Positions 6,786 to 11,612 of a stretch of DNA of 11,612 nt are shown one piece after another. This stretch comes from Roseburia sp. (lineage in GTDB: Bacteria > Bacillota_A > Clostridia > Lachnospirales > Lachnospiraceae). Made by a program: the position numbers and the translations under genes. Each line of letters starts with the position of its first letter. Within the stretch, counting starts at the first letter, position 1. The stretch lies in assembly GCA_017547315.1 (NCBI GenBank), contig JAFYQA010000224.1, positions 1 through 11,612 of the forward strand, written 5' to 3'. The notes beneath the pieces were generated by a model. That model did no database searches. It saw only the letters and a list, made by a program, of their open reading frames with translations, and was not told where the DNA came from.

Positions 6786-6869
6786 AAATATAGAATTAAA
6801 ACAAAAAGAGATATCGGAATTTATACATATTAATTAGAGATTTATGCTAATGAGCATAGCATTAATATG

Positions 6870-6925
6870 AATAATACCACTCCTAAAAATTGTGCAAATA
6901 CACAAGATTTAGGAGTGGTATTATT
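6870..6925 (+). terminator. Long hairpin, probable terminator of the accessory block
   Basis: An 18-bp perfect inverted repeat, AATAATACCACTCCTAAA (6870-6887) with its complement at 6908-6925, encloses a nested TTGTG/CACAA stem (6890-6894 with 6901-6905). The total is 23 base pairs with a small internal loop. The 3' arm ends in TATTATT followed by GTTCTT, a modest U-rich tail for + strand termination. It lies 84 bp after the nuclease gene. The exact symmetry would also suit the end of a small mobile repeat. Confidence 0.6.
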
Positions 6926-6985
6926 GTTCTTGAAGAAAAACATCAAAATTTGCAGAAAATTGTTGCTCCCTACTTGACACGAAGG

Positions 6986-7107
6986 TGAGTGGCAGCCCGA
7001 TTTTACAGAATGGGAAGATTGTGGGAGCCGTGACACACGTGCTGGTGAATGATCCGACAAGAGGGTACGGGATTTTTATTGAAAATATGTTGGATGCAGC
7101 ATTATAA
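6986..7107 (+). pseudogene. Remnant of a second spoIVB: last 39 codons only
   Basis: The frame from AGT 6988 to TAA 7105-7107 encodes [10 protein letters not shown], then [18 protein letters not shown] and [11 protein letters not shown]. It matches the end of the intact SpoIVB from catalytic-type Ser371 onward at 34 of the first 35 residues, yet 30 of those 105 bases differ by my count, almost all silent, and no identical run exceeds 8 bases. So this is not a recent copy of the upstream gene but the 3' end of a diverged homologue. Similarity starts abruptly at about 6986; the sequence before it is unrelated. There is no start codon with a ribosome binding site, so it is taken as non-functional. 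It ends 59 bp before the AbgT gene on the other strand. Confidence 0.88.
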
Positions 7108-7120
7108 GTGTAGGATGTAA

Positions 7121-7152
7121 AATAAAAAGCGCCGGAGCATATCCGACGCTTT
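7121..7152 (-). terminator. Terminator of the AbgT gene, possibly bidirectional
   Basis: AAAGCG (7126-7131) pairs with CGCTTT (7147-7152), and after one C-A mismatch CGGA (7133-7136) pairs with TCCG (7142-7145) around a GCATA loop. Read on the - strand it is followed by TTATT, a good U-tract for the AbgT transcript, whose stop codon is 14 bp away. Read on the + strand it would have ended the old spoIVB transcript. Confidence 0.8.
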
Positions 7153-7166
7153 CATTGTCTTTTAAA

Positions 7167-8738
7167 TTAACCCATCGTGTAGAAAATGCTTGTATCAACA
7201 CCGATAGGAAGTCCTACTGTTAACCAAAGTACGAGGAGGATTGTCCAGCATACTAAGAATGCAATAGAGTATGGAATCATTGTTGCTGTAATAGTACCGA
7301 TTCCGGCTTTCTTATCATATTTCTGAGCGAATACGATGATTACTGAGAAATATGTCATTAGCGGTGTGATGATATTTGTAGAAGAGTCACCGATACGGTA
7401 TGCTAACTGGCAAAGTTCAGGGCTGTATCCTAAAAGCATGAACATTGGTACGAATACTGGTGCAAGGATGTTCCACTTTGCAGAAGCTGAACCCATGAAC
7501 AAGTTCAGGAATGCAGAGAAGAAAACAAAGATGATAACCAGTGGAATTAATCCGATGTCAGCACTCTTGAAGAAGCTTGCGCCTGAAAGAGCGATGATTG
7601 TACCTAATTTTGTGTAGTTGAAGTAGTTGATAAACTGTGAAGAAACAAATGCTAATGCAAGGAAAGATCCCATGGTAGACATTGCTTTGCTCATTGCGTT
7701 ACATACACCATTTTCTTTTGTGAATGTGCCAACAGTTTTACCATATACAGCACCTGGAATCATGAATAAGAATGTAATCAGCGTTACGATTCCGTTTACG
7801 AATGGAGATGCTGGACTACCGAAAATCTGGCCGTTTGCATTTCTCATGAAAGAATCAGCTGGAATACAAGCGATTACGATTACTGCAATGTAAATTAATG
7901 TAGCAATACCAGCATTTCTTAACCCTTTTCTTTCGATGTCAGTGATCGTTGTTAAAGAAAGGTCTTCTTCACCGTGAACTTCACCTGTGTATTTACCAAG
8001 ACGTGGTTCAACAACTTTATCTGTGATAAATGCACCGAGAATCGTGATCAGGAATGTAGATGCAATTAAGAACCAGTAGTTACCCATTACGGCTACTTCG
8101 TAGTTCGGATCGATAATGGAAACAGCTGCCTGAGAAATACCGGCAAGCAATGGATCTAATGTACCGATCAATAAGTTTGCAGAGAATCCACCAGATACAC
8201 CAGCGAATGCGGCTGCAAGACCAGCCATTGGATGACGTCCGTATGCACGGAAGATCATAGCTCCAAGTGGAATGAGGATAACGTATCCTGCATCACTTGC
8301 AATGTTGGACATAACACCTAAGAATACAACCATCGGTGAGATAAGTTTTGCAGGAGTTACAGTTACAGTTCTTTTTAAGAGTGTGTTAATAAGACCTGAC
8401 TGTTCCGCAACACCTACACCGAGCATAGCTACAAGTACCATACCAAGTGGTGCATAAGTTGTAAAGTTAGATACACAGTTTGTTAACATGTATGCAAGAC
8501 CATCTTTTGTAAGAAGGCTTACTACAGTTATAGTCTGTTCTTTGAGTTCACCATTAGAAATAAGTTCGCCTGTTGCGGAAAGTCCCGTAGCTGAAAGAAT
8601 CGCTGAAAGAACTACGATAATTAATGCTAAGCCTGCAAACAGAGCAACTGGGTGAGGAAGTTTGTTACCAACAGCCTCAATGCCATTGAGCCAACGATTA
8701 TAACCGCTAACTTTTTTGTTTGAGTTTTCTTTTGTCAT
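7167..8738 (-). CDS. AbgT family transporter (p-aminobenzoyl-glutamate type)
   Basis: The product is 523 residues, the usual family length. It is very hydrophobic with many membrane helices and two re-entrant-type segments. Family signatures include SNIASDAGYVILIPL (about 144-158), the GTLDPLLAGI region (192-201), GSASAKWNILAPVFVPMF (416-433) and YRIGDSSTNIITPLM (447-461). AbgT of Escherichia coli takes up p-aminobenzoyl-glutamate, a folate breakdown product; some other family members export sulfonamides, so direction and substrate are uncertain here. No abgA/abgB hydrolase genes are next to it. The start is supported by AGGAGAG (8744-8750 on the complement). A well-formed promoter lies at 8881-8910 and a terminator follows at 7121-7152, so the gene looks monocistronic. 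It is divergent from the protease gene. Confidence 0.93.
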   Translation of the reverse strand: MTKENSNKKVSGYNRWLNGIEAVGNKLPHPVALFAGLALIIVVLSAILSATGLSATGELISNGELKEQTITVVSLLTKDGLAYMLTNCVSNFTTYAPLGMVLVAMLGVGVAEQSGLINTLLKRTVTVTPAKLISPMVVFLGVMSNIASDAGYVILIPLGAMIFRAYGRHPMAGLAAAFAGVSGGFSANLLIGTLDPLLAGISQAAVSIIDPNYEVAVMGNYWFLIASTFLITILGAFITDKVVEPRLGKYTGEVHGEEDLSLTTITDIERKGLRNAGIATLIYIAVIVIACIPADSFMRNANGQIFGSPASPFVNGIVTLITFLFMIPGAVYGKTVGTFTKENGVCNAMSKAMSTMGSFLALAFVSSQFINYFNYTKLGTIIALSGASFFKSADIGLIPLVIIFVFFSAFLNLFMGSASAKWNILAPVFVPMFMLLGYSPELCQLAYRIGDSSTNIITPLMTYFSVIIVFAQKYDKKAGIGTITATMIPYSIAFLVCWTILLVLWLTVGLPIGVDTSIFYTMG

Positions 8739-8880
8739 TTAGTCTCTCCTTATGATTTTTTGTGATATTTAATCTTAATTACTAGAATTGTTCGAGTAAC
8801 CTTTGAATGAAAGTGTTGTGCATATATTCATGCAATATAAAAATCTTTAGATTCATATTTTTACCCAAACAATAGTCGCC

Positions 8881-8910
8881 ATTATAACACATAACTGGTG
8901 TGTGTGACAA
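8881..8910 (-). promoter_or_regulatory. Sigma-A-type promoter of the AbgT gene
   Basis: On the - strand the -35 is TTGTCA (8910-8905) and the -10 is TATAAT (8886-8881) with an 18-bp spacer and an extended TGT before the -10. Transcription would start near 8874, leaving a leader of about 135 nt that contains a TGCAT/ATGCA fold near 8819-8834 but no riboswitch I recognise. Confidence 0.7.
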
Positions 8911-8953
8911 GATAATTTTTTGCTTATTATCAAGTATTTATACTGAATAAAAA

Positions 8954-8996
8954 TATACAGAACAGTTCTTTCTTGGTATAATATTCATGCTATAAT
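8954..8996 (+). promoter_or_regulatory. Promoter region of the clostripain-like gene with two -10 boxes
   Basis: TATACA (8954-8959) and TATAAT (8977-8982) form a -35/-10 pair with a 17-bp spacer. A second consensus TATAAT is at 8991-8996, without a good -35 at normal distance. Either could start a leader of roughly 35-50 nt before the gene. An ARG-box-like run, TGAATAAAAAT, touches the -35 at 8944-8954. Confidence 0.55.
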
Positions 8997-9034
8997 GTGA
9001 TAAAAACAAAAATAATGCATATAGGAGGTAGCAG

Positions 9035-11413
9035 ATGAATAACAGACCGAGAGGCCGGCAGAGAAATATTATCGGTCAGGGAAAAGATATAAGGCGGCGT
9101 GGTGTTGGACTAGGCAACGGTCCTGTGGGTGGATTCGGACGTACACCTCGCAATTCTTCCGGTGGTGCACGGCGCGGGAATGCTACTCGTTCTGGAGGAG
9201 GACTTGGAAGCGGCAAATTGATTCTGTTGCTTTTAGTGCTCTTGCTAGGCGGTGGCGGTGGTATGGGAGGACTCTTCTCTGGATGGGACAGTGGTATTCC
9301 TTCTTCTTCCCAGAACGATACAACAAATAGTTACTATGAATATCTTATGGGAAATCTTGGAGGTGGAAGCGTATCCAACGGCTGGGATGCCCAGAATAAC
9401 ACACAGGTATTGAATACTTCGGTAGTCGCAGGTGCAAGAGATAAATATACAGAAATCCTTGGCGGAGGCAGAGACGAAGTGACACTGATGGTGTATCTTT
9501 GTGGTACCGATTTAGAGTCTAGAAGCCAGATGGCTACCATGGATCTTCAGGAAATGGTGGCTGCAGACATCGGTGAGAATGTGAATCTAATCGTATATAC
9601 CGGTGGTTGCAAGCAATGGCGGAATAATGTACTAGACAGTAACAAAAACCAAATTTGGCAGGTCAGAGATGACGGATTGGTTTGTCTTGAGAAGAACATG
9701 GGAAGTGTGTCCATGACGGAACCAGATACTCTTTCTTCTTTCATTCAATGGTGCGCAGAGAATTTTCCTGCCAACCGGAATGCTTTAATTTTCTGGGATC
9801 ATGGCGGAGGCTCTGTCAGTGGTTTTGGATATGACGAAAAATTTCAGACTAGCGGTTCCATGAGTCTGGCAGAGATTGACCAGGCTTTAACGGATGGTGG
9901 CGTGCAGTTTGATTTTGTGGGTTTTGATGCCTGCCTGATGGCCACAGCTGAAAACGCCCTGATGTTGACCAAACATGCAGACTATATGATTGCAAGTGAG
10001 GAAACGGAACCAGGCATCGGTTGGTACTATACGAACTGGCTGACGATTCTTTCTGAAAATACTTCTGTATCTACACCGGAACTTGGAAAAGAGATTATTG
10101 ATGATTTTGTAGAAACTTGTGCCGCGAAGTGTGGAGGACAGTCTACGACATTGTCGATTGTGGATTTGGCAGAAGTAGAAGCTACGGTTCCAAAAGCTTT
10201 AGTGGCATTTTCTAACGATACATACGAGCGAATTAGGAATGAGGAGTATGCACAGGTTTCTAATGCCAGAAGTGACGCAAGAGAATTCGGCTCATCAAGC
10301 AGGATTGATCAGGTGGATTTGGTACATCTGGCAAAGAATATGAATACTGAGGAAGGTGATGTTTTAGCGGAGGCTTTACTGGGAACCGTCAAGTATAATC
10401 GAACATCTTCTAATATGACAAATTCCTACGGCATTTCCATTTATTTTCCTTTCCGAAAGGCATCTATGGTGGATAGTGCAGTAGATACCTATGAGCAGAT
10501 TGGTATGGATGACGAGTATGCACGCTGCATTCAGGCGTTTGCCAGCATGGAAGTCAGCGGACAAGCGGCGGCCGGAGGTACCGCATCTCCGCTGCCGACT
10601 CTACTAGGAATTCCGGCATCTGTCCTTGGTAGTGACAGCAGTGTGGAAATGATTGGTCAGCTTCTGGATGTATTTTTAGGAGGCGACGTAGGAAGTATTG
10701 CAGGACTCACCGGCTTGAATACGGATTTTCTTTCCGGCCGTGCACTGGATGCAGAGGATATGGCTGCTTATATTGCGGATAATAGTTTTGACAGTACTTT
10801 GCTGACATGGGAAGAAACAGACCATGGTGCAGTTATTTCATTGCCGGAGGAACAGTGGGCACTGGTACAGACTCTTCATGCGAATATGTTCTATGATGAT
10901 GGGGCAGGTTATATTGATCTGGGTTTGGATAACGTATATGAATTCGATGCAGCTGGCAATTTGCTGGCACCGGATGAAATGACATGGATTGCTATAAACG
11001 AGCAGCCGGTTGCCTACTATCATGAATCTACGGTAGAATCTGGTGAAAGTTACAGTATTACCGGACGTATTCCGGTGTTGTATAACGGTGAAAGAGCAGA
11101 ATTGGTAGTTGTATTTACCGATAAAGATCCGTATGGCAGCGTGGCAGGTGTCAGACGTGTCTACAATAATGGCGAGACCACAACAGTAGCCAAGACGATG
11201 GATACAGTGGTAGCTGGCGATGTAATCGATTTTGTATGTGATTATTATAGCTATGATGGCGAATATCTAGATAGTTATATGTTCGGTGAACAGTTGGTAG
11301 TTGATGGCGAGTTGGTAATTAGCGATGTATATATTAATGCGGATGCAGCGAACCTGACCTATCAGTTTACAGATATTTATAATCAGGAATATTGGACAAG
11401 CACAGTGCAGTAG
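9035..11413 (+). CDS. Clostripain-family cysteine peptidase (C11), membrane-anchored
   Basis: AGGAGG (9023-9028) lies 6 nt before the ATG; the product is 792 residues. Residues 1-60 are basic and Gly/Arg-rich (12 Arg) and probably stay in the cytosol. A single hydrophobic segment (about 61-73, KLILLLLVLLL) followed by glycines serves as a membrane anchor, then a Gly/Ser/Asn linker. The C11 domain starts near residue 149 (VTLMVYLCGTDLES) and has the catalytic pair His256 in FWDHGGG and Cys300 in GFDACLMAT. It continues to about 515. The rest (about 520-792) is probably beta-rich and has no assignment I can make. Clostripain and its relatives cut after arginine, and many mature by self-cleavage. 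The substrate here is unknown; surface or extracellular proteolysis is likely. It is monocistronic, with a terminator after it. Confidence 0.9.
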   Translation: MNNRPRGRQRNIIGQGKDIRRRGVGLGNGPVGGFGRTPRNSSGGARRGNATRSGGGLGSGKLILLLLVLLLGGGGGMGGLFSGWDSGIPSSSQNDTTNSYYEYLMGNLGGGSVSNGWDAQNNTQVLNTSVVAGARDKYTEILGGGRDEVTLMVYLCGTDLESRSQMATMDLQEMVAADIGENVNLIVYTGGCKQWRNNVLDSNKNQIWQVRDDGLVCLEKNMGSVSMTEPDTLSSFIQWCAENFPANRNALIFWDHGGGSVSGFGYDEKFQTSGSMSLAEIDQALTDGGVQFDFVGFDACLMATAENALMLTKHADYMIASEETEPGIGWYYTNWLTILSENTSVSTPELGKEIIDDFVETCAAKCGGQSTTLSIVDLAEVEATVPKALVAFSNDTYERIRNEEYAQVSNARSDAREFGSSSRIDQVDLVHLAKNMNTEEGDVLAEALLGTVKYNRTSSNMTNSYGISIYFPFRKASMVDSAVDTYEQIGMDDEYARCIQAFASMEVSGQAAAGGTASPLPTLLGIPASVLGSDSSVEMIGQLLDVFLGGDVGSIAGLTGLNTDFLSGRALDAEDMAAYIADNSFDSTLLTWEETDHGAVISLPEEQWALVQTLHANMFYDDGAGYIDLGLDNVYEFDAAGNLLAPDEMTWIAINEQPVAYYHESTVESGESYSITGRIPVLYNGERAELVVVFTDKDPYGSVAGVRRVYNNGETTTVAKTMDTVVAGDVIDFVCDYYSYDGEYLDSYMFGEQLVVDGELVISDVYINADAANLTYQFTDIYNQEYWTSTVQ

Positions 11414-11442
11414 GACAACTTATATGATAGGAAAAGAAATGT

Positions 11443-11497
11443 AAAATACAAACATGCCCGACTTCTTGCGGCGCAGGAAAGTCGGGCATGGTATTTT
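11443..11497. terminator. Bidirectional terminator between the protease and aminotransferase genes
   Basis: CATGCCCGACTT (11453-11464) pairs perfectly with AAGTCGGGCATG (11479-11490). Outside it AAAATAC (11443-11449) pairs with GTATTTT (11491-11497) after a 3-nt bulge. The + strand ends in TATTTT; the - strand ends in TTTGTATTTTAC. It lies between converging genes and can serve both. Confidence 0.88.
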
Positions 11498-11509
11498 AAA
11501 AAGAACATA

Positions 11510-11612
11510 TTAGTTTTCTAACAAGCATTTCAATAGTCGGCTGTTATCTTCCGGATTCATAAAGCAGAATCTGATATACTTATTATCGAGGAATGGGAAG
11601 GTAGAACAGTCA
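11510..11612 (-). CDS. C-terminal end of a probable class I/II aminotransferase (partial at the right edge)
   Basis: On the - strand the frame from 11611 to a TAA at 11512-11510 reads DCSTFPFLDNKY, then IRFCFMNPEDNSRLLKCLLEN. The pattern 'CS-x-F-x2-LD-x2-YIR' followed by 'N-x-EDN-x-x-LL' is how HisC- and CobD-like pyridoxal-phosphate aminotransferases (histidinol-phosphate aminotransferase or threonine-phosphate decarboxylase type) end. The active-site lysine is outside the window. The gene runs in from the right and ends just before the shared terminator. Only 33 residues are visible, so the exact subfamily is open. Confidence 0.6.
   Translation of the reverse strand, partial: DCSTFPFLDNKYIRFCFMNPEDNSRLLKCLLEN

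Larger units (their letters stand above)
6786..7166. other. Gene-free junction region between the accessory block and the AbgT gene
   Basis: These 381 bases hold, in order, an AT-rich stretch with a small ATGCT/AGCAT fold (6844-6857), the long hairpin, a short unrecognised stretch (6926-6985) with one arm of a GGGAGCAACAA inverted repeat, the spoIVB remnant and a shared terminator. I see no intact gene on either strand. Confidence 0.7.
8739..9034. other. Divergent intergenic region
   Basis: These 296 bases separate the - strand AbgT gene from the + strand protease gene. They hold the two divergent promoters, both ribosome binding sites and an ARG-box-like half. The -10 boxes are about 90 bp apart, so a bound regulator could affect both genes. 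I see no small gene. Confidence 0.6.

Noticed and set aside
3979..6970. Classical insertion sequence
   Set aside because: No transposase is coded between the 11-bp repeats and no target-site duplication is visible.
6842..7060. Open frame of 72 codons on the - strand
   Set aside because: It is antisense to the spoIVB remnant and the long hairpin, has no recognisable motif, and the + strand remnant explains the sequence.
3817..7107. Site-specific integration with attL and attR in the two spoIVB ends
   Set aside because: The longest identical run between the two ends is only 8 bases, and no integrase gene is present, so a classical att pair cannot be shown. Homologous or illegitimate recombination fits at least as well.
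7336..8457. Short + strand open frames within the AbgT gene
   Set aside because: They are antisense to a complete, conserved transporter gene and lack ribosome binding sites.
8739..8880. Riboswitch in the AbgT leader, such as a folate-related one
   Set aside because: The leader is AT-rich with only short stems and shows no conserved riboswitch core I can recognise.
1..11612. CRISPR array, tRNA or rRNA genes
   Set aside because: I saw no regularly spaced repeats and no cloverleaf or rRNA-like sequence on either strand.

Overview
The window looks like a chromosomal segment of a spore-forming, low-GC member of the Clostridia, most likely a Lachnospiraceae-type gut bacterium. The grounds are the nadK-argR-recN-spoIVB gene order, the strong AGGAGG-type ribosome binding sites, the sporulation protease SpoIVB, an AbgT-family transporter and a clostripain-like C11 protease. 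The species cannot be named from the sequence.

Region 1 (1-3816, + strand) is a conserved housekeeping and sporulation cluster: the 3' end of NAD kinase, arginine repressor ArgR, DNA repair ATPase RecN and SpoIVB. A strong terminator separates recN from spoIVB, so spoIVB probably has its own promoter. Region 2 (3817-4017) is a structured spacer holding the spoIVB terminator and further small inverted repeats.

Region 3 (4018-6785) is an AT-rich three-gene accessory block: a small protein with two tandem Phd/YefM-like antitoxin domains, a class II Fic protein with a C-terminal winged helix, and an MNT-type nucleotidyltransferase fused to a DpnII/MboI-like PD-(D/E)xK nuclease domain. Four copies of a 12-bp half-site surround the fic promoter at spacings of 31, 21 and 32 bp, which looks like a helically phased operator. 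The block resembles a toxin-antitoxin or phage-defence module. I do not recognise this combination as a named system.

Region 4 (6786-7166) has a long hairpin, then a second, silently diverged copy of the last 39 codons of spoIVB, then a terminator shared with the next gene. The two spoIVB 3' ends bracket the accessory block. This suggests the block arrived with or beside a spoIVB 3' end from another lineage and left the old 3' end behind as a remnant. No integrase or transposase is present, and spo0A, the usual neighbour of spoIVB, is not in the window.

Region 5 (7121-11612) is ordinary chromosome again: an AbgT transporter on the - strand, divergently transcribed from a membrane-anchored clostripain-family protease on the + strand, then a terminator, then the C-terminal end of a probable class I/II aminotransferase on the - strand, cut by the window edge.
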